The notes beneath the pieces were generated by a model. It made no database searches. It was not told where the DNA came from and saw only the letters and a program-made list of their open reading frames with translations. The translations under genes were made by a program, and so were the position numbers. A stretch of DNA of 64,000 nt from Ditylenchus dipsaci. Taxonomy: Eukaryota; Nematoda; Chromadorea; Rhabditida; Anguinidae. The stretch is from the NCBI GenBank assembly GCA_004194705.1, contig SADC01001303.1, forward strand, positions 62,001 to 126,000. Reading direction: 5' to 3'. Shown one piece after another: positions 11,301-22,239 of the stretch (position 1 is its first letter; the number at the start of each line of letters is the position of its first letter).

Positions 11301-13125
11301 CACGGTTGTATATGTTTTAAAATATTGAATAAAATATTTGAAAAAACGAAAAAATTCATTTTTTGAAAATCGAACTTTTTACGGCTGTACGAACTTTCGT
11401 AAGAAGACAATTTCGTAAGAGAGAAGTTTCGTAAGAAACATTTTCGTAAGAAACAGTTTCGTAACAGCGAAAATTCGTAAGAAAATTTTTCGTAACAGCG
11501 AATTTTCGTAACGAATTTCTTTCGTAAGAGGAAATAATCGAATTTTTTTTCACTCTTATTCAATTTTTCTAATTCAGGATTTCATCTGATTCATTTGTTT
11601 TGGCCTTTCTGTCACTGTTTGACACTTCGAACAGTTAATTATATGACTATTAACTGTATGAGCACAAAAGTTGGTAAGCATAGGTCATATGACTGAAAAT
11701 TTTGATAATTAGTTGACCCCCAGATTTTTCATCCATTAGGAGACCAGCAGAAATACCAAAAGCATGGTGAAAAACTCCGAGCTCGAATTTATATATTATA
11801 TACTACACATTAGTGGCATGTATGGTGCAGTAGGTAAGTTGATGAAATGAATTTTTTTCACCAGTGGTTCGATTCCACCCTCTGACTGTTTAATTTTTTT
11901 TTCTTGACTATTTTTGGTCAAAACATCACAGAAGCTATAAGAAACATCAAAGGAGGATCAAAAAGCAAAAAAAGCAACTTAACATATCACTAATGTTACT
12001 GAAAACCGCGTTACGAAAAAGCTTGTTACGAAAATTCGCTGTTACGAAAAAGTTTCTTACGAAAATTCGCTCTTACGAAAATTGGCTTTTACGAAAATTC
12101 GCTCTTACGAAATTGTCTTCTTACGAAAGTTCGTACAGCCCTTTTTACGAATTTTGGCTCGAAAACCTACTTTAGAGTCTATGTCGAAAATTGAAATTCT
12201 ACTCCATCTGAAAAAGCGATCAATTTTGGCTCTAAAAGTGGCCTTGCTTCATTTTTGAAAAAAGGCGCCAATTTGAAAAAAAAGAATGTCTAATATCGAA
12301 ATTTGAAGGTTGCCGAGTTTGGCTTATTTACTGTGAATATTACAAGGAAAATTTTGTGTATAATATACCAAATGATCGCCAGAAAAAATGCAACAGAGAT
12401 GGTGCAAGAACTCGCAAGACAACTAGCCAATTTTCGGAAAATTTGAGCCAGAAGAATTTGCACATAAACCACCCAAAAAACAAGGGATTTTTCTATGGAG
12501 ATTAAGATGGCTTTACCTTGGTTTCATGATTTTCTCAAAATTTTACGTAAGAATTTTAAAAAGTTTATGCATCATATTGTAGCGCGTGAAAATCTGCATT
12601 AGATACAAGTATTAGATCGTGAGTGGGATTATGGTTTCCGGATTTTCGAGAATAAAGCAAAACGTAGCCATGTATGACCATGCTTCCAGCATTTTTCTTT
12701 AATCCTTTCAAAAATTAGGAAACCATAATCCCACTCACGATCTAATACTTGTATCTAATGCAGATTTTTACGCGCTACAATATGATGCGTAAACTTTTTA
12801 GCCGGTCTCACCGTCCGGCCTTCCCGTGTTAACTATGCATATCAATTTAGAAGAGGCTTCACACCAGTTAACTGGTTTTCAACCAGAAGTCCCGGTGCAA
12901 ATAGAATCAGAGCCACAGAAAAGAGCTGAAACACACCAAAAAGTTGCTTCTGACCAAGACGATTCTGCTTTATTTGCTGGATCTGTTGCTGCTTGTCTAC
13001 GCTTGATGGAACAGTCTGCAAGGGAGTACGCCAAAATGAAGATCCAACAAGTACTCTATGAGTGTGGACACGCCAAAAAGGGGGTTGCGCATGAGTATGC
13101 TACTGTTCAATCGCCCAAAGAGTAG
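5386..13125 (+). CDS. C2H2 zinc-finger protein with AT-hook; TE-filled last intron
   Basis: Probable DNA-binding regulator. Exons: 5386-5418, 5699-5821, 5876-6081, 6699-7038, 7717-7974 and 12851-13125. Finger 1 (CELCNKEVSSHLYLEFHLINTH) is in exon 3. Finger 2 (CDICEVELKSLEALRKHKLDEH) spans the exon 3/4 join, followed by an Asp/Glu-rich segment. Exon 5 has an AT-hook (KKKGRGRPP) then finger 3 (CHFCGQVMSNVAILNQH), separated by a frameshift at the A run 7842-7844 that looks like a missing base. The intron 7975-12850 is 4876 bp, packed with transposons. The exon 5 donor (CAAG/GTAAAC) joins the 12851 acceptor in phase, giving a terminal exon with an amphipathic, BESS-like helix around 12970-13060. 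That last join is inferred from phase and splice signals only; otherwise translation stops after 7974 in the intron. Confidence 0.7.
8123..8994. mobile_element. hAT-like element with ATCCGCGGAT repeat ends
   Basis: Left end CAGGGGTGGTAGTAACAATC and the complement of the right end, CTGGGGTGGTAGTAGCAATC, are inverted. Inside each end are arrays of palindromic ATCCGCGGATA words (8140-8310 and 8865-8975). The ends resemble hAT termini, but I found no matching 8-bp duplication, so class and exact borders are uncertain. The centre is AT-rich with no recognisable transposase. Confidence 0.7.
9011..10566 (-). mobile_element. pogo-like transposon, internally deleted
   Basis: The ends CCGTATTTTCTCTAATAATG and CATTGTTAGAGAAAAACGG are inverted and flanked by TA at 9009-9010 and 10567-10568. 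Subterminal CCCCCTCTCTAATAATGA repeats follow. The minus strand encodes a partial pogo/CENP-B-type transposase (about 9250-9985). Its ends match the many short MITEs in this window, so this is the best in-window source family. At 1556 bp it is shorter than a complete element and lacks most of the catalytic domain. Confidence 0.85.
9250..9985 (-). pseudogene. Partial pogo/CENP-B-type transposase
   Basis: Read on the minus strand, exon 1 (about 9985-9790) carries a CENP-B/pogo-type helix-turn-helix (LEAIDWAKKNSIHSAATKF then VKRWRGKE). The next exon (about 9720-9540) continues with LELANFVKEMRENKRPIS and the MAQEFF helix. A third exon (about 9450-9280) opens the DDE nuclease domain at MDETAVWFD, the first catalytic Asp. 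The remaining catalytic residues are absent, because the element ends soon afterwards. The product would not be expected to catalyse transposition. Exon borders are plausible GT/AG but were not checked against a reference. Confidence 0.7.
10598..10991. repeat. Foldback element with shared stem core
   Basis: Inverted arms begin GGACAATACTTTTTTCCGAC and carry a core reading GTAGCT...ATCTCAGCTTTCTAACGAGC near 10702-10730, with its complement near 10858-10890. The same core recurs in four other foldbacks here that have unrelated outer ends. Confidence 0.7.
11062..12828. mobile_element. TTAA-flanked TIR element carrying nested units
   Basis: About 28-bp inverted ends (CACGG(G)AAGGCCGGACGG, then TGAGACCGGCT) are flanked by TTAA at 11058-11061 and 12829-12832. 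TTAA duplication is typical of piggyBac, but no transposase is visible and the terminal bases are not the usual CCC, so class is open. It contains the tandem-repeat unit at 11383-12140 and a palindrome at about 12556-12801. Its right end lies only 18-22 bp from the splice acceptor of the zinc-finger gene's last exon. Confidence 0.65.
11383..12140. mobile_element. Tandem-repeat-TIR element (CGTAAGAAA word)
   Basis: The ends read GGCTGTACGAACTTTCGTAAG and the complement, followed inward by arrays of TTTCGTAAGAAA-like words (11395-11530 and 12005-12130). The flanks CTTTTTAC(G) at 11375-11383 and 12141-12149 are an 8-9-bp target duplication. The 0.75-kb centre has no coding sequence. The architecture matches the MULE-type units elsewhere in the window. 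Confidence 0.8.
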
Positions 13126-13922
13126 AACCGAGTGGCTCTGTCGAAAATTGTTTCAATGAGATCTCTTGTGGTTGCCTTAAAAGTCTTTATTTAATTTTAT
13201 GGATAACATATTTTAAACGCATAAACTTTGTTCAAATTGCAAAATATATCCACACAAACTAGATCTTTTCGAGAAAGAGTAAGTTATGCCCTTTCAGTTT
13301 GTGCCCCTTCAATTTGTGCCCTTTTTGGTATTTTATCGGTTTTAAATTGCTGATAGAGGGGCGCAAACTGAAATGAGACAACTTACTCCTTCCCATTTTT
13401 TCCGTCATTGGCTCTTTGGTAGCTCTTCAACAATGGAGGTGCGAAGTCGAAGTGCAAAGTGAAGTCATCAAAATTTCGTGTGTATTTCTAATAACTGAGG
13501 TTTATGTTTTATCGTGTAAAAGACCCGAAAGGGGAGTCTCAAGCTTTCTTGTTTTTCCCCGGCTTCACACCTCCGTTGTGAGTGTCCCACAAAATCAGGG
13601 GCATTACTCGAGTTCTCCCGCACATCGCTGCAAACTATTTCCTCGAAAATTTCATTTTGAACGCAATATAACCGTTGGCGTTTTGCCATTTTCAAATAAT
13701 TCAAAAATGTGACTTATTCATTAGAGTACTTTGCCCTCTGCATTTACAAATCTGCCCATTTTTCAATTCTGATTTCAATTATTTCGACTTCAAAAATTTG
13801 TGCTGCTCTCCTTCAATTTTCCGCTCTCCTGTTTTACCTATTGAAGCCATATGGCTTTCAAACATTGCACCGCTTTCAGTAAAAACCCAGTTTGCGATGT
13901 ATTATTCAGATATTCTCGCTAA
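13126..13922. other. Intergenic; short TTTGTGCCC repeat
   Basis: No gene is supported. About 13285-13380 holds a small hairpin of TTTGTGCCCCTTCAA words, the same word that forms the ends of the element at 16181-17870. The stretch 13700-13922 immediately precedes YIF1 and probably contains its promoter and leader. Confidence 0.4.
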
Positions 13923-15194
13923 ATGTCGACACCCCCGGGTCAGTCAATTCCTTATTTCTATGCACAAGAAGTAAACACAGCAAAGAATGTGGCGGAATTT
14001 CTGTGGAGAGGCGCTAATCAACAGCAAGCAGATGAATCGACTTTAGGTGGCAAGTATCCGCTCCAGGTCGCCTCTTTTTTGTCTTTTTTCATTGATATAA
14101 TTCTGTGATGTAGGTTGGAAAATATTTCTCGTTCTCGAATTTGAAGCACTACTTCACGGTTGATACAGACTATGTCTGGCGGAAAATATTGCTGATACTT
14201 TTTCCATTCCTTCCAAGGGTATAACTCCTCTTGAATTTCTCCGAATCTCTAGTCATTCTGCTATGTGTTCAGGACTGGTCAGTGAAATTTGGCCAGAATG
14301 GAGAGTCGCTTCCTCCATCTCAGGATTTGAATGCTCCAGATCTGTACATTCCTCTAATGGCCTTCATAAGTTATGTGCTTGCTGCCGGTGTTGCTCTAGG
14401 GATCGGAAACAAGTGCGATTTTCATCCGATCAGTTTTTCTAAATGTGCTCTACTTTCCTTTTCGAGGTTTTCACCGGAGAAGCTGGTGTTATCACCGTTA
14501 ACGCGCTCTTCTATCTGATGCTGGAAAATGCTTTAATATTCGGTGCTAAGTATCTCCTAAGCGTGTCTCGAAGTCTTAATATCTGGCAGTCCTTGGCATA
14601 CAGCAGCTACAAATTTGTCAGGTAAACTTTGTTGGTTGTGATTATGCTTGAAAAAGCAACAGTTGACATTGGAAAATCTTGATGTCGATTTTCACCGTTG
14701 ACAATCAGCCTTATTTTCCGTACAAATTATGCGTTACTTCTTTTAAGAGTGCCAACTTAGAGAGAGCGGATGTAGAGTTCAGAGTGGGGAAAAATGGGAG
14801 AAGCAACGTGTCAATTTAGTACAGCTCGTTTAGTACAGCTTGCTAACTGTTCACAATGAAAACGTTAATGCTAATTGTTCGAGGTTCTTATATACTATGA
14901 ACCTATTGCTTTCAGTGTTGTCTTCTGCCTTCTTCTATATTTTGTGGGTGGTTCTGCAGCGCTAAATACGGCTCTAATATATTCGATTTTTGCCACAGTC
15001 TTTTTTCTGGTTAGTTATTGTGGTGGTCATGACGTTAAAAGTTGCGTTTTCAGTTGAGATCTATGAAGTCGTTCATTCTGGATTTGGGTTATGATCAGGG
15101 CAGATCCGGACGCAAACGAAAAATCTCACTTCTGTTCTCAATGGTAATTGTCCAGTCAGTCATCATGTGGCTCTTGACAGCTAGACTTGGTTAA
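13923..15194 (+). CDS. YIF1: YIF1 family Golgi/ER membrane protein
   Basis: YIF1 partners YIP1 in ER-to-Golgi vesicle traffic (known of the family). Exons: 13923-14066, 14114-14218, 14273-14412, 14466-14621, 14916-15009 and 15054-15194. Diagnostic blocks are KYFSFSNLKHYFTVDTDYV, RKILLILFPFLPRDW and LNAPDLYIPLMAFISYVL, then FSPEKL, followed by several membrane-spanning segments ending SVIMWLLTARLG. Exon 4 needs one extra G at 14485-14486 to keep FSPEKL in frame with VITVNALFYL, which I read as a homopolymer error. The soluble N-terminus is short compared with human YIF1A/B. A tandem-repeat-TIR element is inserted about 120 bp after the stop codon. Confidence 0.93.
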
Positions 15195-15456
15195 TGATCG
15201 CTCAACGATTTTTTCTAATTGCTGTGTCGGTGTAAAATTGTTGTTTGCGATAAACTATTTTCCATCTTTCCGTTGTGTTCTGCAATTGCACCGTCTTGCA
15301 TGTTATTTTGTCATCGTTTCGAGTAGGGATCAGGACGAAACATTACCGTCGAAACACCATCGGCCGAAACACCCCGCCAAAACACCCCCGCCAAAACACC
15401 CCGGCCGAAACATCCCCGGCCGAAACATCCCCATTTAAATATTTTACCATGAATGT

Positions 15457-16125
15457 AAGTAAAGGGGGAGTGTCTCTTGTCCGTATCTGGTCGCGCATGG
15501 AAAACGTTTAAATTCAAATTAAACCACTTTCGGAGGTTGTTGGTTCGAATCTCTCTGGGTGTAAACCGCAGTTTTTCAGCGATTGAGCTAAATTTATGTT
15601 AAAAAATATCGACGAATCGATTGGAAACATTTCCGGATTGTTTTTTTAAACAGCAGTCTTGAATTTGCGAAATCAGCCAGAAAGCAAATATTTCGGTTTA
15701 TCTCTATTTTGTCTATCGGTCTATTTTATTTTGGCCATTTTCTAGAGTCAGAAATGCGCAAGTTACCTCACAAAAAATCTCTACATCAAATAGTAATAGA
15801 TAGTATGACGAAAATTACTTCAGAAATCGGGTAGCTTGGATAGCTTGATTTATAGAAATTACCGATTTTCGGACAAAAATCAACTTGCTATTTTTGGTTT
15901 TAACTGTAACTTAGCTATGATGCTTGTGGAATCATGCCTGATAATCTAACTCGGCCTGCAATCACCTGACAATTATTTTTGTAAATGTCAAATAACATGT
16001 CAAAAAAATAAAGTTTACAACCATGGGTGTTTGAAACAGCAACCTCCGGAAGTAGTTTAATTTGAATTTAAACGTTTTCCATGCGGGACCAGATACGGAC
16101 AAGAGATACACTCCCCTTTAACGGC
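15457..16125. repeat. Foldback repeat inside the 15325 element
   Basis: About 80-bp inverted arms (AAAGGGG(G)AGTGT, then CTTGTCCGTATCTGG, then CATGGAAAACGTTTAAA) at 15457-15545 and 16036-16125 enclose about 490 bp of non-coding sequence. Confidence 0.75.
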
Positions 16126-16325
16126 ATTCTTCCAAAAAAGATGTTGAACCACTCTAAAAGAAACAGAATGCTGTAAAAACGGGAAGGAGAGAGATGTGCC
16201 ATTTTAGATTGTGCCAAATCAAATTGTGCCTTTTTACTTTGTGCCCCTGCAGTTTGTGCCCTTTTCAAATTATGCCAATGCAATTTGTGCCCCTTCAGTT
16301 TGTGCCCATTTCAAATAGTGCCTAC

Positions 16326-16569
16326 CGTATATTTTCTATTTGAAGGCTCCTCTCTAATAGAAGGCCTCCCTTGAGGACCTATATATCAGCCTAGAAAAAG
16401 AAATTAGCAAATCTGTTTTTGCGTTTTCTTAGTTAGCACGAGCTGACCTGATTCCACTTTTAAAATTTTGGTTGAGCACGCAAAAATCTCAAAATCGACC
16501 CAAATTTTTTCCGACTTTTTTAGGGTTGAAAAATAGAAGGCCCGCGCCTTCTAAATAGACAATATACGG
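16326..16569. mobile_element. pogo-type MITE, TA-flanked
   Basis: A 244-bp copy with CCGTATATTTTCTATTTGAA at the left and ATATACGG at the right, TA on both sides (16324-16325 and 16570-16571). The internal GGGTTGAAAAATAGAAGGCC is shared with the copies at 1552 and 24423. Confidence 0.82.
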
Positions 16570-17108
16570 TATGCATTTTGTGCCTTAATTTTGACTAATT
16601 TTGGCTATAAAAATACTGCAATTATTTTCCTAAAGGCTCCCAAGTCAAAATCGTCCGAAATCAGCACTCCAGCTCACCCAAAATCCTATGAGACTACATA
16701 AAACACCCTAAGACACTCCAAAATATCTAAAATCATCTCAAACCACCTCGAACCACATAAAGACCATGATACTTTCTAAAAACCCTAAACTACTTTTATC
16801 GGCATAAAACATTTCATTGTAGTGGTTTGTGGTAGTTTCAGATGGTTCAAAGTGATTTAGGCCACTTTTGGGTGGATTTGGGTTTTGGGTGGGTTTGGAT
16901 CGCAAATCCTTTTACAAATCCTTGACCTGCTAATCCTTTACCAACAAAACCAAGTGGTCGTCCACTTGGATCAAAAAAATTCAATATTTGGTATTTGGAA
17001 ATATCCAGGTACTTGGAATCGAACCTGAGACCTACAAAGTTGATCCAATCACGTTCACCACTGCACACCGAACTCAACTGGGGGTATTGTTATTGTTAGT
17101 TTTTTAGT

Positions 17109-17437
17109 CTAAACCAACCAAACCAAGTGGTCGACCACTTGGATCAAATTTTTTTTTACGTTTTTCATGTTTTCGAAACATCTTTTCTGGACTAATTCAG
17201 GGACGCTGAAGATAGTTTGACAGTGGTAAAATGACGTTTCTCGGGTATTTTTTGAGTATTGGGCAACAATTGATTTTACCAAAATCAATTTTTTGCCATA
17301 ATTCGAAAAATACCCGAGAAAACGGCATTTCACCACTGTCAAACCATCTTCAGCATGACCAAATTAATCCAGAAAATAGGTTTTGGAACATGAAAAAAAT
17401 TTTGATTTAAGTGGACGACCACTTGGTTTCGGGCCCA
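17109..17437. repeat. Foldback MITE, CCAAGTGGTCG ends
   Basis: Nearly perfect palindrome whose ends read ACCAAGTGGTCGACCACTTG, itself a small palindrome. Arms include the block GCTGAAGATNGTTTGACAG. Further copies lie at about 32862-33180 and 33335-33545, and a single end occurs near 16945-16975. Confidence 0.8.
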
Positions 17438-18029
17438 AATGCGTAACCCAAATGCGGGAAGCCCAACGCGTAGTAACCTTTCCTTGCATCAGATTAGCTT
17501 TTTCGGGTTATGTGTGGTAGTCAGAGAGACATCAGATTCACAAGGCATAGTACTCAATGAAACGAGTAATGGCGCCTCTCCCACAAAATTAGCACACATA
17601 AATTTTCAACGATGAAAATTTTTTTCTTGGTCTATGAAATAAGTCAAAAGTGTGGCACAAAATGCATAGGCACAAATTGAAATTGGCACAAACTGAAGAG
17701 GCACAATCTGAAATGGGCACAAACTGAAGAGGCACAATTTTGAATTGGCACAATTTGAAAAGGGCACAAAAAAGGGGCACAAACTGCAGGGGCACAAACT
17801 GAATTTGCACAAACCAAAAAGGCACAATTTGATTTGGCACAATCTAAAATGACACATCTCTCTCCTTCTCGTAAAACTGATGAAACATATGTTATTTTGG
17901 TTAGTAAAGAACTGTTTCCGAGAAAAGTCTTCAAGCGAAAATTGACTTTTTCCCCAGTAGACAAAGGTAAATCATAAAAAAAATGTACCCTTTTACTCCA
18001 AAAAGATCTAATTAAAACATAGTTTTGTC

Positions 18030-18260
18030 AACTGGGACCTACCGCGTAAAGAAACTTTGGTATGCATGCTTTTTTCGTGCATCCAGAGCCACTTTCGAGT
18101 GATTGTGTCTAAGGTATGTGCCCCCGAAGGGGCGCAGGGGGCTTGCTTGCTTGATGATGAGATGCGCGCACTCACTTACCTTAGACATAATTCCGAGCAA
18201 GACTCTTGATCGAAAAAGGCATATAGAGATCCTTTTTGCAAAGTCCTAGTTGAAAAACAT
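18030..18260. repeat. Foldback repeat, GGTATGCATGC/TCTAAGGTA family
   Basis: Inverted arms share CACTTTCGAGTGAT, GTCTAAGGTA and GTGCGCGCA motifs around a GGGGCGCAGGGGGC turn. Related copies lie at about 33985-34205, 37798-38030, 47620-47765 and 50640-50745. Confidence 0.75.
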
Positions 18261-18884
18261 GGTATACATTCGACTTATAATATAAGCACACATAGGATCA
18301 CTTTATTCTGGTGCTTATTTATCATAAATTCACTGTAATAGCATATGTAATGGCACTGTAACAGCGTAAATAAACTTGTTTACTATTTAAATTTTTCAGT
18401 AAGTGCATTCTGGCCATAAGCCTTTATATGGGGGTGTTTCGGCCGGGGGTGTTTTGGCCGGGGTGTTTTGGCGGGGTTGTTTTGGCGGGGGTGTTTCGGC
18501 CGGGGTGTTTCGGCGGGGGTGTTTCGGGGTGGACCCTTTCGAGTTTTGTCGAGTGTGTGTAGTCAGTAAGATTTGGACGCTACTCGTTTTTAACACAACT
18601 TTCAACCACCCCCCCCCCAATAATTTTCAGGTACTCCAAACCATACTTTTTTTTGAAAAATGCTGAAATTAGTACGGGTTGTCCTGAGCCTAATGCCTAG
18701 GGTCCGAAGCCTGATGGCTAAGCCTAAAAATGATTTTTAAGTAAAGGCAAGAGAAGACGTCAAAGTTTCGTTTTCCACCATCGAAGCACTTGATATATAA
18801 CTAAAATACAGCGTTAATATAGAAAAGTAGAACAGAATACAAAAGCGGCGCAATATCAATAGAAGATATTACCAAAAAGCAGTA

Positions 18885-19260
18885 CATAGAGATGATTCAA
18901 ATTAAATTCGAATCACAAGAAAGCTTTCAGTAATTCGATTATCAGTGATTCAAATTAGCTGTGTCTAAAATTATACGAAAAGCCGTGGTTAAAATTGGCC
19001 GTAATTCAAATTAGACAAATTTATTTGAATCACTAAAAGCAATGATTCAAATTAGCTGTGATTCAAATTACACAAATAAATTTGAATCACCAAAATGACA
19101 ATGATTCAAATTAGCCCTGATTTAAATTTATTTCGACCAAATAAATTTGAATGTAATTTGAATCACAGCAATTTTTTTTTACCGCAAAGATTCAAATTAC
19201 AAAAATTATTCAAATTGCCAACACTGATTGTGACTCGCTACAGTTTTTTCAAATTGGCGC
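18885..19260. repeat. ATTCAAATTA tandem/inverted repeat cluster
   Basis: About a dozen GATTCAAATTA/TTTGAATCAC words occur in both orientations, probably the ends of another decayed repeat-ended element. I found no clear target duplication. Confidence 0.6.
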
Positions 19261-19530
19261 GTTTTGGCGCTCAGTCTGGGACACACGTTTGAGCCCGTCC
19301 TAACGTGCGCTGGACTGGTAACGAATTTGGGGTACGGGGGTAATACCCCTACCTTTACCCCCTCCATAGTTTTACGAACTTGTTTTACGCGGTAAGGGGT
19401 AGGGGGTAGAAAAGTAGAGGGTACGATTACCCCCCTCTCTTAACCCGTAAAAAATAGTCATGGGATAGAGGAAAGGGGGTAAAGGGTAGACTATTTTTTA
19501 CCGAAAAGGAGGTGAAAGGTAGGGTAGAGG

Positions 19531-19674
19531 CGTGGTGCGCAGAACAGATAAATTTATCTGGACCAATAAATTTATCTATCCGATAAAATTTTATCTGTCA
19601 GATAAAAACAATTTGAATTTTATCTGATAGATAAATTTATCGGTTCAGATAAATTTATCTGTTCTGCGCACCAC
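19531..19674. mobile_element. 144-bp hAT-like palindromic MITE
   Basis: The inverted ends are CGTGGTGCGCAGAACAGATA and its complement, built from AGATAAATTTATCT words. The flank GGTAGAGG is repeated at 19523-19530 and 19675-19682, an 8-bp target duplication. Confidence 0.82.
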
Positions 19675-20311
19675 GGTAGAGGGTAAGGGGTAGGACTACC
19701 TTTCACCAACGAGGTACAGTAGAGGTAAAGGGTATCAACAAAGCGGTATCTCTATGAGGAAAAGAAAGCGAGGTAAAGGCAACACATTTCTCTAAATCAA
19801 ACACCCTGTTACCTTTATAGAACGAAATCAACAGAAACAACGCTCACTAGCAACCGTACATATTCAATCCCAACAAATCGACATCGTCATCCGAAAAATC
19901 CACCACTTCTTTCTTGAAAATCATCGGCTTGGGAGAAGAATAAAACGTAGGCACAAAATCCACCAAAAACAACAATAGACATTAAGGAAAACGAGAGGTG
20001 ATTCGTACCAAGCAAGCGAATCAGGACGATTCAGTTTGCATCCTCACCATTGAAGGTAAATCTGGACGTATAGGGTTGGGTCTGGAACGTACTCCTGGTA
20101 CTCCCCACTTAAACCGTGAAAATTAGGCGCGAGAATAGGTAAGACCAACAACGAGACTCAAGGTAAACGAGAGACGATAAAAGGGGACGTAGGGCGATAA
20201 TAACGTCTCACAATGCCAAAATAATACGTTATTCGTGATTTTGAGCAGAAACTGGGCCTAGAAAATCAATTTTAACCATGAAACACGGAAATCGTTTGAG
20301 GGGGTAGAATC

Positions 20312-21800
20312 CAGAGGTGGGCAAAGATCAGATCAGTTCAGATCAGATCAGTTCAGTTCAGATCAGATCAGTTTAGATCAGATCAGATCAGATCGCCGAA
20401 GATCAGATCAGATCAGATCAAGATCAGATCAGATCGGCATAATATTTTTTTTCTTTAATTTTGTCAAATTTGACACTTTAAGTCAAAATTTAGCGGCGAA
20501 ACGTATTTTACACATAGTTGGGAAAAGATCAGATCAATTTAGTTCAGATCAGTTCAGATCGGGTCAGATCGGGTCAGATCGGGTCAGATCGGCTGAGATC
20601 GGCTTACATTTTTTTCTTTAATTTTGTCAAATTTGACACTTTAAGTCAAAATTTTACGGCGAAACGTATTTTACAGTCAAAAAGAAAGGTTTATTGTGTT
20701 TTTAACTATATATTTAATTACAACTTTTGTCGGTAGATTTTTTTCGGCTGGAAAAACTTTTCATTCGGACACTGAATTCGTGTTCAGCATGGTCTTCATA
20801 AAGTAAACCTTCTTTTGAAATTTCAGAGTCACTGTCAAATTTTGAATTTCGTTCAAGATAATTAACATTTGAATTTAAAATTTCAATCTTAATTGTCTTG
20901 AGCGGAAATCAAAATTGACGGGGACTCTGAAATTTTGAAAGAAGTTTTATAAGCAAATCGACCACGCTGAACACGAATGCAGTGTCAGAATCAATTTTTT
21001 CCCCAGCGGAAAAAAAGTTATAAAAAATTTGTGTCACAACTTATATATTCATTTTGCACATTTTGTCATAACTTGACAATGAACTATAGTTGCATTCAAA
21101 GCCAAAATGACAGTGACATTCTGCTCTTTGTTTTGTTTTGATTATTCAGCTATATTTTATCTCTGCACAAAGTTTTTTGCTTGTAGAAAGTAAGAATGGA
21201 GCGTTTTGAAAATCGCTACTCCAATAAACAAGTGGTGATTTATCTTAAACCTTCAAATCGAAAGAGTCAATGGTTAGTATTTTCAAAAAGCTAAATTCCT
21301 GGCGGTCATTTTGGTATATTATGAGCGTGGGTGTAGTATGACCATCATGGCGCATTAATTGAAAACCTGTGGGTACCCAGCTGGATTTTGACCCTGCACA
21401 ATGTGTTACCTCCCGGACCCTTTTACACCTACTTCATCAATGATTGTAGCAAAAAAGAGCCCCGCCATCGTGTTCACCGGGAAATTCTGCACAGTAATCA
21501 ACAACCGATCTGAACTTATCTGACCCGATCTGACCCGATCTGACCCGATCTGAACTGATCTGAACTGATCTGAACTGATCTGAACTGATCTGATCTAAAT
21601 TGATCTGATCTTTTCCCAACTATGTGTAAAATACGTTTCGCCGCTAAATTTTGACTTAAAGTGTCAAATTTGACAAAATTAAAGAAAAAAAATATTATGC
21701 CGATCTGATCTGATCTGATCTTGATCTGATCTGATCTGATCTGATCTTCGGCGATCTGATCTGATCTGAACTGATCTGATCTGATCTTTGCCCACCTCTG
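20312..21800. mobile_element. hAT-like element with GATCAGATCA repeat ends
   Basis: The ends CAGAGGTGGGCAAAGATCAG are inverted and the flanks GTAGAATC (20304-20311 and 21801-21808) are a perfect 8-bp target duplication, as in hAT. Arrays of GATCAGATCA/GATCGGGTCA fill 20325-20430 and 20526-20605, with complements at 21500-21610 and 21700-21790. Each arm repeats a TTTGACACTTTAAGTCAAAA block. No transposase is visible, so it is non-autonomous. Confidence 0.9.
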
Positions 21801-22239
21801 GTAGAATCTTTAACCACACCCTGCAAGGGGTAGAGATTTTAGGTCACAAAGTGTACCCCAGGGTAAAGGGTAGAGTTGGTAAAAAAGTATTCGGGGTAGA
21901 CCTATTTTTACCGAGGGGGTAGGGGTAGGAGGTATTACCCTACCCTTCACCCTTACCCTTTCAAACTTTTTACCAAATTGGGGATAAAGGGTAGGGGGTA
22001 AAGGGTAATAGGGGTAGAAACTATTTTTTACCACCTTACTATTTTTTACCACTACTTTTTATGGGTGAGCAGAGGGGACAAAGGGTAGAGGGTAGGGGGT
22101 AGGGGTATTACCCCCGTACCCCAAAATTTTTTACCAGTCCTGGCCTATCCTTGCCTGAGCCTAAAGCCTAATTTAAAAAAAGTTAAAAGAACATGCAAAA
22201 AACAGTCAAAAAATGAAATTAAAAAATTCAATTCTGTAG

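Larger units (their letters stand above)
16181..17870. mobile_element. Nested tandem-repeat-TIR element (TTTGTGCCC word)
   Basis: The ends are G(G/A)GAAGGAGAGAGATGTG inverted, followed by arrays of TTTGTGCCCCTGCAG-like words (16196-16322) and the complement (17645-17855). Flanks GTAAAAAC (16173-16180) and GTAAAAC (17871-17877) look like an 8-bp target duplication with one A missing, plausible given the homopolymer errors seen throughout. It contains a pogo MITE and a CCAAGTGGTCG foldback. Confidence 0.78.
15325..18536. mobile_element. Tandem-repeat-TIR element (CGGCCGAAACACCCC word)
   Basis: Arrays of CGGCCGAAACACCCC/CGCCAAAACACCCC at 15346-15435 face complementary arrays at 18424-18530. Flanks TTTCGAGT at 15317-15324 and 18537-18544 form an exact 8-bp target duplication. 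The 3.2-kb unit was itself invaded: a foldback at about 15457-16125, a second tandem-repeat element at 16181-17870 and a foldback at about 18030-18260. No transposase is recognisable inside. Confidence 0.85.
19313..22139. mobile_element. TIR element with GGGGTAAAGGGTAG arrays, multiply nested
   Basis: Outer ends GGACTGGTAA then TTTGGGGTACGGGGG(TAATACCCC) are inverted at 19313-19350 and 22100-22139, followed by arrays of GGGGTAGAGGGTAA-like words (19380-19760 and 21820-22110). I see no convincing target duplication. It is interrupted by the short hAT-like unit at 19531-19674 and by the hAT-like unit at 20312-21800. The stretch 19780-20300 is non-coding by eye. Confidence 0.7.

Noticed and set aside
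11820..11895. tRNA-like stretch with GGTTCGATTCCACC
   Set aside because: The T-arm-like motif is present but there is no matching acceptor or anticodon stem. Similar partial look-alikes at 15540, 17010 and 52945 also fail; they may be tRNA-derived repeats.
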